Source: Nostoc sp. C052
GTDB lineage: Bacteria; Cyanobacteriota; Cyanobacteriia; Cyanobacteriales; Nostocaceae
Direction of reading: 5' to 3'
DNA: 64,000 nt
Assembly: GCF_013393905.1 (NCBI RefSeq)
Contig: NZ_CP040276.1
Coordinates: 62,001 to 126,000, forward strand
A program made the translations under genes and the position numbers. Of the stretch, positions 8,808-17,861 are shown one piece after another. A model generated the notes under the pieces. It did not search any database and was not told the DNA's origin. It saw only the letters and a list, made by a program, of their open reading frames with translations. The first letter of the stretch is position 1, and every line of letters starts with the position of its first letter.

Positions 8808-10586
8808 TTAGCCAACCCCCACCAACCAATCGCACACCGCAGACCTACACTCGCTCCCAAAGTTAACCCAAACCTGCCATTGCCCCAAATACCCATTCCA
8901 ATAAGGCTCACCATCAGCTACCCCAATAGCCGCGCCAACTGCGGAGACTAGCTGTTGGTAGAACTGACCAGCGCTGTCCAAACCTTGCTGTAATTTCAGT
9001 TTCAGCCCTTTCCAGCCTTGGGCAATAGGATTTTCCACCTGCTGGGTAACTGTTTGGGGAATATCGTGTGATATTGTGCCAGTGACTTGTGTTTGTAATT
9101 CTATATTGTTTGTGACTGACACCGATTCCCTTGAAAATGCTTCATCCCGATTTAACCACTGGCGAAAAATCGAATCACGGTCGTCATTAGGGGCAACAAA
9201 GCGATAAACGCACTCCCGATTTTCACGCTTACCCAAGCGACCGACATAATCCAACTTCAAATCAATTTTGGCAAGTAACTTTTGAGTGATCGCTATCGGG
9301 GTCAGTTTCTCCGATATGCTGACATTCAAGTAATTCTTGATAACGTGCCGATGCGTTACAGCCAGTGCCTTAAACTGCATCATCTTCTCGTCACTTCCCC
9401 GTAACTGAACATCTGGTGTAAGAAACTGCAACAGATTCAGATTTTCGAGTAATAACACAGCAGGTAATAACTGCCCCTTGTTAAAATCTGGTTTCCAAAC
9501 CGAATTCTCCCCAGCCTCTAACTGCGCCTTAGCCCGTTTAGCATCACGGTTCGTCAGAAATTCTCGCCCCAGCGTCAAATAGTAGTGCATTCTCAGTTGA
9601 GGATACCAGCCGTCGTCATCTTTCTCGACTAAATCAGGGGTTACGTCAACTTCATAGCGACGGGATAATTCAGCCTTGCGCTGCTGATGTCGTTCGGTTT
9701 TGGTTTTCGCCCGTTTGTCTTGCAGCTTCTTGAGTTCAGCCCCAGAGAGTTCATCGGAATCCGCGATCGCCTGACACTCAGCAGTATACAATTCCTGACT
9801 AGCCGCTTTAACCGACTCGATTACTGCCCCACCCTCATCATCATCAACATCGTCGGCATCAATAATGATATACCCATCCTCGACCAAACCCGCAAGCACA
9901 GACTCTCGATAACGCCGCATTTCAACGTTAATCACAGAACCACGTTTGCCCCAAGTCTGCAAAGATTCGGGCTGGAAGTTCTGGTCAATATAGCTCAAAT
10001 CCGCATTATCCGCCGCCGACAATAGCGCAATGTTAGCTTGTGTAGCAACGTGCTGGCTTCTGAGCAATCCTCCAATGGTAGTGGAACCATTGCCCACAAC
10101 CGACATCCCCCACTCTCTGACCCAAATGTGACGGTCAACAGTCTCCCTAACCCTTGCCAACATCTGACGCACGGAGTTAACCGGTTGCACTCCCTGAAAA
10201 ATCCCCCAAACACCATCAAAATGTCCTCGAATGTCAATAGATACCCCAGTTTCTAAACTTGGGGAGGCGATAACCAAATCGTACTGGGTAAGAATTTCGT
10301 TCAAGTGAGCGATACAACCGAAAGCCGCATGAGATGGATCAGCAACGGATTCACTGTCAATTCGCAGAATCCGCAAGTGTGGGAATTTGCGGCGAAACCG
10401 TTCTTCAAGTGCTTGCGTTCCCCACTTGGACTTTGCTTTTTGAGCAGAGCAGCATAATAAATGATGCCCATCTTTGGCAATGGCTTTGTCCAATGCCGCA
10501 ATCAAATTCTTCGGGTTGTTGCCAGAGTAGTTGTAACAGTTGCCGGCTACGTGCCGATAATTGTTGACAATTACGAACGGGTTAAC
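8808..10586 (-). pseudogene. CyRepA1/DUF3854 plasmid replication protein, C-terminal (helicase) part, severed by an IS
   Basis: This is the downstream part of a replication protein whose upstream part lies at 11941-13395. Joining the two across the IS with one GTTAAC copy gives GEYRVN followed by PFVIVNNYRHVAGNCYNYSG, then MIAALDKAIAKDGHHLLCC. The reading frame is restored exactly, for 1075 residues in total. The part here carries late helicase features: HHLLCCSAQKAK, DLVIASPSLETGVSID and QMLARVRE, which looks like an arginine-finger motif VI. The remaining 350 residues are unassigned. In this position it lacks its own initiation signal; a start at an internal ATG (10505) would yield a helicase half without primase or P-loop. 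Known role of the family: initiation of cyanobacterial plasmid replication. Confidence 0.8.
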
Positions 10587-11703
10587 TCATATCTTGCACC
10601 TGGAAATAGTAATGTCAATTCCATGACTAAGTGCTAAGGGTCGAAGCCGTTCAATATCTAGTAGCAATAAAGACAAGACTAAATGAGGTAAAAAAGTAGA
10701 TAGTGCAAGGAAAGCAGCTTGACCCCAATCCAAAGAATCAGGTAAACAGGATGAAAGATACGTCCAATATGCTAATAAATAGGCAGTAATGGACAAGACT
10801 AACCAACGATAAATTCCTAAAAGAGTACCTTGTCCAAATCTATCTAAACCAAAGCGATATTTAGCAGTTTTGAACCAACCTTCAATTTTCCAACGACGTT
10901 TACCCCACCAGGAAATAGTACTAGCTTTAAGAGGTTGTGTAGAAATAACATATCTTTTAACAAACTTACCATTATCGCGTTTAAAGTAATACCAAGAAAG
11001 AGTAACAGGGAAATCTAATCCAACAAGTCTAACCTGTTGCCCTCGACGATGTAGAAGTTTAACTGGATAACCATTAACCAACTTACGATTACAACCAATA
11101 CCAATAACAGCATGATATTTTATCTTCCGAATATTGTTGATAAAATCCTTAGTGCCAAAAGCAGTATCAGCGAGAATTTTTACCCGAAATCGTTTGGTTA
11201 AATCTTTGGGTAAATGACGTATCATTCGTAATGCTATTTGAGACGGACTAGCTGTCCCTTTACCTCTCCAGACCCGGAAATTCCAAGGGATACGCCATTG
11301 TCCAATTACCAAATATAAGACTACTATATGCAAACCTCGTTTGCCGTTGTAAACGGTTATTAGATTTTTAAATGCTTTAAACTGACCACATTTCTCTAAA
11401 GTTGTCAGGTCAACTATTACTTGTAGAAACGCTTTTCTTCCCAATGGAGAATGACTCTTAACTTGCTCAATTGCCTGTTGACGAACATGACGAATTAGCT
11501 TACGAGTAGGCCATTTATAGGTATTTAAAAATCTACTTAAAGCGCTTTCGGATTTGGATTTGCTGTAGTGTGGCAGAGGTTTTCCATCTGCTGCCAAAAA
11601 TAGCCCTAGCATTGCTTCCAAGTTATCTCGTTGATAACGACGCTAGCTTCAATGCCAGAATCGTATACATTAGGGTATGGGCGTGGGCAAGAATGGTTTC
11701 CAT
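10587..11703 (-). pseudogene. IS4-type DDE transposase with N-terminal frameshift
   Basis: The long frame from about 11621 to 10587 encodes a DDE transposase: first Asp in VIVDLTTLEK, second in ILADTAFGTKDF, and the C-terminal signature RRWKIEGWFKTAKYRFG (R..E..K spacing as in IS4). The natural start appears to be the ATG at 11703, giving METILAHAHTLMYTILALK. That frame ends at a TAA near 11623, while the continuation RRYQRDNLEAMLGLFL is in the next frame. One base seems to have been lost or gained around 11637-11655. No obvious slippery run is present, so decay is more likely than programmed frameshifting. A shorter protein starting at the TTG at 11621 would lack the first 20-30 residues. 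Confidence 0.75.
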
Positions 11704-11940
11704 ATTTCTTGCTGTTATTTATGTTATCTACGCCCTTTTCTCTCATTTTTTACGAACATATAAAAATATCTTTATGCAGATGACATTATTCCCATCTTTG
11801 TATATGTCACTTGTATATATGTTGATATTAAATGTAGCTTATTGTATCAGTACATAAAGTAGAAGCTCCATTTTTAGATGTTACTTTTATTTTATTGTTC
11901 TTGGTTAATACTGATTGTTTTTATCAGGTGCAAGATATGA
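10587..11940 (-). mobile_element. IS4-type insertion sequence inserted in the replication gene
   Basis: The element is 1354 bp with perfect 16-bp terminal inverted repeats, TCATATCTTGCACCTG at 10587-10602 and its complement CAGGTGCAAGATATGA at 11925-11940. It is flanked by the direct repeat GTTAAC (10581-10586 and 11941-11946), read as a 6-bp target duplication. Because GTTAAC is its own complement, the limits could also be drawn a few bases outward. Removing the element and one repeat restores the interrupted reading frame, which is strong proof of the boundaries. The transposase stop codon lies inside the left repeat. The family assignment rests on the transposase. Confidence 0.88.
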
Positions 11941-13395
11941 GTTAACCCTATATTCTCCAGCAAGTGATAAAATATACTTCACATCAGTATCGGACACATC
12001 AGCGCTTGATAGGTAAATCTTGCCGTGTTCGCTACCGAGAACATTTTGTACCAGTTGTTTCAGGTTTTTTAGAACCGATACCCGACGCTTTTGCACTTCA
12101 GTAGCAGAGTTGAGCAAATGCCAGAATACTTGGTCACATTCATCAATAATAATGACATCATTTGACCAGTCATTGGGATTAAATCGCGCCTGGCTTTCGT
12201 GATGTAGTGAATCCACACACACGCCATATCCTAACAATGTGCCTGTTTCATTCGTGCGGACTTCGGTAACATAATTCACTCCAAAGCGATCGCATAACGC
12301 CTCACCAAGTTGAATCCGATGGGTGATGATTAACACCCTACGTCCAAGGTCATAGGCTTTGGCCACCTCAGTAGACAGCCATTGGGTTTTACCAGTACCT
12401 TTGGGAGCCTTGAGGATAATCAGTTTTTCACCTTCCGGGACGAGAAGCTGTCCGAGGAATCTTTGGTTGAGTGCGATCGCTGGCGGGTAAGTCAGCAGAG
12501 TAAACAGCTTGATTTCCCATAATTCCAGTGCAACAGCTGTATTGTAGAGTGCGTCAAATGCCGGCTGCCCTTTGGCAACGATAAAATCATCAACCCCTTT
12601 CTCTGCCCCTAACGGTAAATCAATCACTCGCAGGGAACAACCCTCGTTTACCAGCAACCGTCCCATGCGACTGATAGCGGTTCTGACACGTTGTACAGTT
12701 TCGGGCTTATTATCTTGGTCAAAGCAAATATTAACCTGTCTCCCCTGTGTTGCAAAATGTTTCAAGTCGGGAATCAGAGAGGGTTTCCCGATGGCAGTAC
12801 CGTACTCATCAGTAGATGTGCGGTATCCAGCGTTTACTCCCGGAATTGCGATCGCAGCATAGCCGGCTGTCAATAATGCCCCCGCTTTCTTGACACCTTC
12901 GACAATTGTGACTGGTACATTATGCCTCCAAACCCAGTGCCAGAAACCGCCAGGATGCTGTAGGTCTTCTTCGGTGATGGGGATGCCGCTACGATTGGAG
13001 ACTTTCACCCAGATGCGATTTGGTACTAAGAGGAAGAAAGCGCGTGTCTCGTCTCTGAATGGGTGTTCGTATTTGATGAACTTGTGGATCTTCTGGCGGT
13101 CGCGTCTGGGGTGGTCAGGTTTGAAACAGCCCCACATCATACTGACGTAGTTGTTAAGTGGGTCAATGCCACTGCACCACCAGCCGCCTAATTCAATGTG
13201 CTGGTACTTTTTCAAATCGCGATCGCGCAGTCGTCCATCATTGCGACGGGAGATTTTGGGACTGTAGAGCAAGTATTCGTAGGGTGTTGTGCCAGAGAGT
13301 GATCGCACATTCAGATGAAAGATTTCTTCGTCAACTCCACTGCCCAGCCATTCCTGTAAATGTTTAGCTTGAGAATCAGATTCGATTATACGCAT
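11905..13395 (-). pseudogene. CyRepA1/DUF3854 plasmid replication protein, N-terminal (primase/P-loop) part, severed by an IS
   Basis: The start is set at ATG 13395, 5 bases after a GAGGG ribosome site; an upstream in-frame start at 13434 has none. The first 330 residues include the DUF3854/Toprim-like domain, with TIVEGVKKAG (Glu 166) and CFDQDNK (224-230) as probable metal-binding acids. A P-loop follows, APKGTGKT (330-337), then a Walker B box IIIDECDQ (DECD 418-421). Host sequence ends at 11947; the frame then reads into the IS end and stops at 11905 after a foreign tail (the last 14 codons lie in the IS end). A protein made from this piece would have primase and ATPase motifs but no motif V/VI region. 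The family initiates replication of cyanobacterial plasmids, so loss of this gene should matter unless another origin exists. Confidence 0.8.
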
Positions 13396-13533
13396 ATTCC
13401 CTCTGTTTTTTGACGCATGGAAATAGAGCGGCATTATGGGTCATGCCGCTTTGAGACTCTTTTAGACTTGAGAAAGGGAAAAGGTTACTGGGTTTGGGTT
13501 AAAGGAGTGAGAACAATTCCTTTCCCCTTACCC

Positions 13534-14133
13534 TCATTTCCCGCCTCCTGTGTGCGGTCGAAACGTGAGATTAATACGGGTGCTAACAACTTTGTTGGTT
13601 TTGGGGACTTGATGCAGATGTGTGGACTGGCAGCCTGGGTGCATCACAAGCAAGCTGCCGTGTTCCAGCCAGAAGTCTGTTGGTTTGCCATTTCTCGGTT
13701 TTATTTGGAATTTGCGACATGAACCCAAGCTGACTGATGCGATCGCCGGGTTAAATCCCATCAATGGTTCGTTGTCTGCGTGCCAGCCAATCGAATCCTG
13801 TCCACTGCGGTATTGATTTCCGATGACAATGCGAAACTTGTAGCCAGTCAGTGCAGTGATTCTGTCCCGCAAGTTAGACAGAGCTTCTGTCCAAGTCAGA
13901 GGTTTTAAGAACACGCTGTTGGAGTAAAGATAATCACATCCGGCATCACCATAGATGCACTCCAGGCGCGGGACGGGAAGAGTTTTACCCAACATTCTGA
14001 TTTGATTCTGTTGCCACTCCAGTTTTAAGCAGTGTTGATAGAGTTCATTTGCAAGTTCTTGACTTAAGAAATCGGGGTAATAAGTGATGGGTAAAACTGG
14101 TACAGATTCAGAGAAAAGTGTGAGTTGTTGCAT
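13534..14133 (-). CDS. AlkB-like 2-oxoglutarate/Fe(II) dioxygenase
   Basis: The protein has 199 residues, about the size of ALKBH2/3-like and plant/bacterial AlkB relatives. Visible family motifs are NQYRSGQDSIGWHADNEP (Asn 106, Tyr 108, and the metal pair H118/D120), a distal His at 174 in THLHQVP, and STRINLTFR with Arg 186 and 192, which should bind 2-oxoglutarate. It would remove alkyl groups from DNA or RNA bases by oxidation. It stands between the replication gene and a run of small plasmid-type genes on the same strand. Its 3' end runs into a purine-rich inverted repeat at 13470-13545. Phage and plasmid AlkB proteins are known; repair of mobile DNA is a reasonable inference. Confidence 0.88.
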   Translation of the reverse strand: MQQLTLFSESVPVLPITYYPDFLSQELANELYQHCLKLEWQQNQIRMLGKTLPVPRLECIYGDAGCDYLYSNSVFLKPLTWTEALSNLRDRITALTGYKFRIVIGNQYRSGQDSIGWHADNEPLMGFNPAIASVSLGSCRKFQIKPRNGKPTDFWLEHGSLLVMHPGCQSTHLHQVPKTNKVVSTRINLTFRPHTGGGK

Positions 14134-14162
14134 GGTAGTTCTCTCAAATTTTGAAACTGCTA

Positions 14163-14924
14163 TTAGTTCTGTTCAGCTTTAAAAACCTCAACCAAAATAC
14201 TTTCTGGATATAAACCAACTTTTCCAAAACGTGGGTCATGAATGCGTTCTATTTCTATGCCTTGTTTTCGACACAATGCACTGGCTTTTCGACCTTTAGC
14301 ACCCGCTTCTTTTACCGATATTTCTAAACCTTGAAGATTGGCGAACCCAACAACACTATATTTGTGACCGCATGGTGTATTCACCCTATCTTGTTCAACT
14401 TCAACTGCTTTGAGTCTCGCCAGGATTTCAGTTTGTTGCTGTTGTTGCTCCAGTAAATATTGTTCTTGCTGTGCCATCTGTTGTGCGATCGCTGCGAGTA
14501 ACTGTATTTGTGTCATCGCGGTTTCGCTATTAGAGGTGGGTTTAGTCCAGCCCAATTTGTCCTGAATCCATGCTCGAATGCCGATGGTGTTAAATGAACG
14601 GCATACCAATCTGGCTTGCTTAGTACAGTATCTACCAGCCTCGTAAGCGTAGTACTCTAGGATGATTGCGATCGCAATGTCGGGGATACCGTCGGTTCTC
14701 CACTGGCTGAGGTCGGCGGCTGAAAATTCTTGCAGCATAAGCTCTTTAGCTAATTTCGAGGGTGCTAGGTCGGCGCTTGATTTCAAAGCTTTTCTAATCG
14801 ATTCATCATCAACTCCAGCCAGTCTTGCAGTTGCTCTAACACTGGCTTTCGCTTGACCATTAGCGTCAACTTCAATCTCTTGAGAGATTTGTTCGATGAT
14901 TTCGGCGATTTGAATTGCTGACAT
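14163..14924 (-). CDS. unknown plasmid/phage-type protein, possible antirepressor-like C-terminus
   Basis: The protein has 253 residues. The N-terminal 110 residues are helical, with ASVRATARLAGVDDESIRKA, which resembles a helix-turn-helix. Residues 140-170 form a glutamine-rich coiled coil (QQMAQQEQYLLEQQQQQTE). The C-terminal 70 residues contain CGHKYSVVGFANLQGLEI, GRKASALCRKQGIEIERI and FGKVGLYPESILVEVF, a layout that recalls phage antirepressor C-terminal domains. I do not recognise it firmly. It lies 29 bases upstream of the alkB-like gene on the same strand, so the two may be co-transcribed. DNA binding is the best guess. Confidence 0.55.
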   Translation of the reverse strand: MSAIQIAEIIEQISQEIEVDANGQAKASVRATARLAGVDDESIRKALKSSADLAPSKLAKELMLQEFSAADLSQWRTDGIPDIAIAIILEYYAYEAGRYCTKQARLVCRSFNTIGIRAWIQDKLGWTKPTSNSETAMTQIQLLAAIAQQMAQQEQYLLEQQQQQTEILARLKAVEVEQDRVNTPCGHKYSVVGFANLQGLEISVKEAGAKGRKASALCRKQGIEIERIHDPRFGKVGLYPESILVEVFKAEQN

Positions 14925-14969
14925 AATTTTTCGTTGTGTAATGATTTGTGGTTGTGTGATTAGAAAAAC

Positions 14970-15428
14970 TCAAGTATTGACTCGCACTAAACTTTTTTCA
15001 CCAACCAGTGAAAAACGATTCGATATAGTCGGTGTCTTAATTAACGTTGGTGACATCAATTCAACAAGGTAAAACCAAGATTTATGCACCAGTGCAATCC
15101 CTAAAATCAGCCGTTGTTTTGTTCCTTTGTCGTGAGAACAGAGAATCACTCTTTCGCCCAGAACAAAAGCAGGTTTTTGCACAGTAATGGCTTCTAATTC
15201 TCCAGTCCCGATGATTTGGTTTTGTGTGGCGTGGAGTATTTCTTTTCCACAATCAATTGAATAAATCCAGCACTCGTGTTTCCATTGCATCCCACAGCAA
15301 TAGCCGAATGTTCTCGTGGTTCTGAGGTATACCCTCTCCAGTAAATTGACCTCAACCGGTGGAATTGTTCCACGCCAAGGTGGAGAAAGATACCAGCTTG
15401 TTTGAAGTGCGTTAATGTGGTCAATCAT
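14970..15428 (-). CDS. DUF1392-like protein of unknown function
   Basis: The protein has 152 residues, beginning MIDHINALQTSWYLSPPWRG, with YLRTTRTFGYCCGMQW and KPAFVLGERVILC in the middle. The length and composition fit DUF1392, a family of about 150 residues known mainly from Anabaena/Nostoc. No catalytic motif, signal peptide or membrane segment is visible; it looks like a beta-rich soluble protein. Its ATG overlaps the stop of the upstream HTH gene (ATGA), so translation is probably coupled. No function is known to me. Confidence 0.6.
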   Translation of the reverse strand: MIDHINALQTSWYLSPPWRGTIPPVEVNLLERVYLRTTRTFGYCCGMQWKHECWIYSIDCGKEILHATQNQIIGTGELEAITVQKPAFVLGERVILCSHDKGTKQRLILGIALVHKSWFYLVELMSPTLIKTPTISNRFSLVGEKSLVRVNT

Positions 15429-15823
15429 GCTTTTCTTCCCAATAAGTAATTAATGGCTTCGGAGTCAATAGAGGCAATACGCTTTTTTAGATGTTGTGGA
15501 GGATTTTCAAAAAAGTTTTTGAGATGCCATCGACGAACTTGATAACGCTTAGAAGAACGGCGACTAGTTTTCAACCAACCACGTCTCACCCAACCAGAAA
15601 CGGTGGTGGAATGCACACACAGAACACGGGCGATTTCAGCACTACTATAGTTATCGAGAAAGGGGCTCGTAGAATAACCCAAAGCCCAAAGTTTAGTAGC
15701 GATAGCAATTGAAGTACGAAAATACCCATGTCTTTTTAAGATTGAGGCGATTTGCTTAGGGGTATAAAGTTCAGCTTTAGCTTCAATGATTCCGAGTTCT
15801 TCATCAGTCCATTTTGTATGCAT
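15425..15823 (-). CDS. small HTH DNA-binding protein
   Basis: The protein has 132 residues. A helix-turn-helix is visible in YSSAEIARVLCVHSTTVSGW, followed by the basic stretch RRGWLKTSRRSSKRYQVRR. An earlier segment, YTPKQIASILKRHGYFRTSI, could be a second, weaker HTH. The arrangement suggests a site-specific DNA-binding or regulatory protein of a plasmid or prophage. It overlaps the DUF1392-like gene by 4 bases and follows a 74-residue gene 17 bases upstream, which makes an operon likely. The target is unknown. Confidence 0.6.
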   Translation of the reverse strand: MHTKWTDEELGIIEAKAELYTPKQIASILKRHGYFRTSIAIATKLWALGYSTSPFLDNYSSAEIARVLCVHSTTVSGWVRRGWLKTSRRSSKRYQVRRWHLKNFFENPPQHLKKRIASIDSEAINYLLGRKA

Positions 15824-15840
15824 CTGATTACCTCCGATAT

Positions 15841-16065
15841 TTATACAGATTTAGTATCAGAATGTTCTTTGAAAATCCGAGCGCTGATAGATTCAAAGTC
15901 AACTTGAAAGATGTTCATATCAGTCAGCATTTCCCCAGCGTTGTAACGGTCTATGATGTGCTGCCTGATTACAGATTGGTTCAGCCCATCAGGGATATCG
16001 ATGTGCGCTTCACTGACGATTTTTTCGACTACTGTAACGATGACTCTCATGGTTTTTATTCCCAT
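15841..16065 (-). CDS. small conserved-looking hypothetical protein
   Basis: The frame gives 74 residues from ATG 16065 or 69 from ATG 16050 (MRVIVTVVEKIVSEAHIDIP). The second start has TGGGAA about 8 bases upstream, and it is a little better. The sequence is acidic and contains no known motif. It lies in line with the unknown genes on either side (54 bases from the gene upstream, 17 from the one downstream), which is the main support for it being real. Confidence 0.45.
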   Translation of the reverse strand: MGIKTMRVIVTVVEKIVSEAHIDIPDGLNQSVIRQHIIDRYNAGEMLTDMNIFQVDFESISARIFKEHSDTKSV

Positions 16066-16118
16066 CTGATTAATTCAGAATTCAGAAATAAAACTTCTTC
16101 TGAATCCTGTATGGTTAT

Positions 16119-16937
16119 TTACACTGCTCCGGCTTTTGCAGATTGCAACTGTTGCATCCACCCATTGATTGCCGTTAACTCATCAGCACCACTAGCAACA
16201 GCATCAACAACTTGGTTTTGATATGAAGACTCGGCATGATTGGGATATTCACACTTGTCTGCTGCCCAAGCTAAACACATAGTTTTTACCAGTTCATTAA
16301 TCTTGCTAATATGAAGTAGACTTGGGCGGTCAACATCCTGAAATTCCAACCACTCTTTGACTAAATCAAGTGGATAATCAAGCAAAGTACGAATATTTTT
16401 GATTCGTAAATCTTGGGGATGTACTGGTTGAGGGACTACACTAAGTTTTGGTGTAGATGGAATGCCACCTAAGCGAAATTGGATGTCACGAATGATAGTT
16501 ACCCAATCAGCATTTTTGTTCCATTCTCTTTCAATTCTGCTTTTACTTGCAGCATCGTAAAGATTACAGAAAACTGTATTCTCGTCACCAGCATTCGCAA
16601 CGATAATCAGTGGTTTAGAAAAATCCTGAACTAATGAGGCAGCGAGAAGAAAGCTTTTGGCGAAATTGGTTTCAACACCAGTCCTGACAACATAAAGTTC
16701 ATCTGCACTCACGACAATATCCAGCTTCAGGTTGTCCTTTCCTTTGAATTCTTTAGTGGTTAATCGCAGTTCTGACAGATAACCAGTTAATGCTCTTTGG
16801 GAAACAGGGATAGTTTTATCCCGTTCAATATCGTAGTTATACCACAGGTAAGATTCTCCACCTAACTCGGCATTTTTGACATATAAATAAATCGGTTCGG
16901 GAGGGTTGCATAAACCTAGTTTGATTTCAGTAACCAT
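16119..16937 (-). CDS. unknown plasmid protein, homologous to the gene at 57551-58105
   Basis: The protein has 272 residues from the ATG at 16937, which has GAGG five bases upstream; a GTG two codons earlier overlaps that ribosome site. Residues 40-100 contain SQRALTGYLSELRLTTKEF and ADELYVVRTGVETNFAKSFL. These match PQTALTGYLKELRFENTER and ADRTYILESGYDTHFSKSLL in the protein at 57551-58105, and the later NTVFCNLYD / W matches SVLFCRVWV / W. The 57.5-kb copy lacks this protein's C-terminal helical region of about 95 residues. No enzyme motif is visible. A structural or nucleic-acid-binding role in plasmid biology is possible but unproven. Confidence 0.65.
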   Translation of the reverse strand: MVTEIKLGLCNPPEPIYLYVKNAELGGESYLWYNYDIERDKTIPVSQRALTGYLSELRLTTKEFKGKDNLKLDIVVSADELYVVRTGVETNFAKSFLLAASLVQDFSKPLIIVANAGDENTVFCNLYDAASKSRIEREWNKNADWVTIIRDIQFRLGGIPSTPKLSVVPQPVHPQDLRIKNIRTLLDYPLDLVKEWLEFQDVDRPSLLHISKINELVKTMCLAWAADKCEYPNHAESSYQNQVVDAVASGADELTAINGWMQQLQSAKAGAV

Positions 16938-17015
16938 GTTCACCTCGGCTAAGTTTCATTGATTGGTGTTCTGTGTGCAATAATGGGAATTCTGTAGCGG
17001 GAGAAAAACTTCCGT

Positions 17016-17054
17016 GCGTTCATCTGAAGTAATGGCATTCCTTTAGATGAACGC
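17016..17054 (-). terminator. stem-loop, probable terminator of the 129-aa gene
   Basis: A perfect 10-bp stem, GCGTTCATCT (17016-17025) and AGATGAACGC (17045-17054), lies 7 bases downstream of the stop of the gene at 17062-17451. The 19-base loop is long. On the plus strand a TTTT follows; on the minus strand a T-run comes about 10 bases after the stem. A terminator is likely, and it separates this gene from the next one downstream. Confidence 0.5.
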
Positions 17055-17061
17055 TTTTGTA

Positions 17062-17451
17062 CTAAACAGAAGTCTCTCGATTGCGATCTAGCTCCCACTG
17101 CAAATAAGTCAGTGCAGTTTGAGCATCGGCAATGTTTAAATCAGGGGTATATCCCAAGTCCAACAGTTGTCTGTAGTCTGGATGCGTAGCAATTTCGCAT
17201 ATCAGTGTTTGAGCTTGTTCAATTAATTGGTGGAGATGTGGATTAGACATTTCTATGCCCAGCCGTGAACATAAGTCCTCCGCTTTTACACCGAATGTTC
17301 CTGGCTCAATCTCCGTTTCTAACTCTTCAAGCAGAGGTTGAAAATTAGGATGTTCATCGTTGATTTCAATCTCAAATAAATCTGCACTTTTTGTAAAGGT
17401 GGTTGCCCAATCGGGTAAAGTCTGTGGAATGGTCTTAGCGTAAAGTTTCAT
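17062..17451 (-). CDS. unknown 129-residue protein
   Basis: The protein is acidic and helical, beginning MKLYAKTIPQTLPDWATTFT. No domain is recognised. Support comes from the size, a clean start, a downstream stem-loop, and the presence of a second, truncated copy of its first 28 residues at 17750-17836. It is one of a row of small same-strand genes in the plasmid-like block. Function cannot be stated. Confidence 0.55.
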   Translation of the reverse strand: MKLYAKTIPQTLPDWATTFTKSADLFEIEINDEHPNFQPLLEELETEIEPGTFGVKAEDLCSRLGIEMSNPHLHQLIEQAQTLICEIATHPDYRQLLDLGYTPDLNIADAQTALTYLQWELDRNRETSV

Positions 17452-17749
17452 GATTTTTTCCTGATTTTGTCAGATTGGAAGTGATGCTTAAACCTTCAGC
17501 CATTTCCTGTAATCGACAAGTTAAAGAGGCTATATCACTAACAACAAAAATGCCTAGACAGCGTTCTATTTATAGAAAAATAAAACTGTCTGTATAGCTT
17601 TCAGTTTTCTGTCCACAATTGCCATCCCATACAACCATGACAGCCCAAATTCCACCAGGAAATTTGTAAATTAACTCTACTAACTCTCCTTGGATTCAGG
17701 ACAGTTTTTTAACTGAATTCTAAAACAGTACATTTTGCTATTCATTGAT
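17452..17749. other. non-coding spacer between a gene and its truncated copy
   Basis: No convincing coding frame is seen. Together with the truncated copy at 17750-17836, the spacer may represent the decayed rest of a duplicated 129-residue gene, but its translation does not resemble that gene beyond residue 28. Confidence 0.35.
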
Positions 17750-17836
17750 TTAAGCCTCAAATAAATCCGCGTTCTTTGTAACGACGCTTGCCCAATTTGG
17801 CAGAGTTGCTGAAATGGTTTTCGCGTAATGTTTCAT
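17750..17836 (-). pseudogene. truncated 28-codon copy of the 17062-17451 gene
   Basis: From ATG 17836 the frame reads MKHYAKTISATLPNWASVVT, then KNADLFEA and a TAA. It aligns with MKLYAKTIPQTLPDWATTFT KSADLFEI of the neighbouring 129-residue protein, 18-19 of 28 residues being identical. The copy stops where the other continues with EINDEHPN. It may be a decayed tandem duplicate, or a deliberately short peptide; decay is more likely. The frame is too short to be found by size alone. Confidence 0.65.
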
Positions 17837-17861
17837 CAGTATTTCCTCTGGGATTGAGAGC

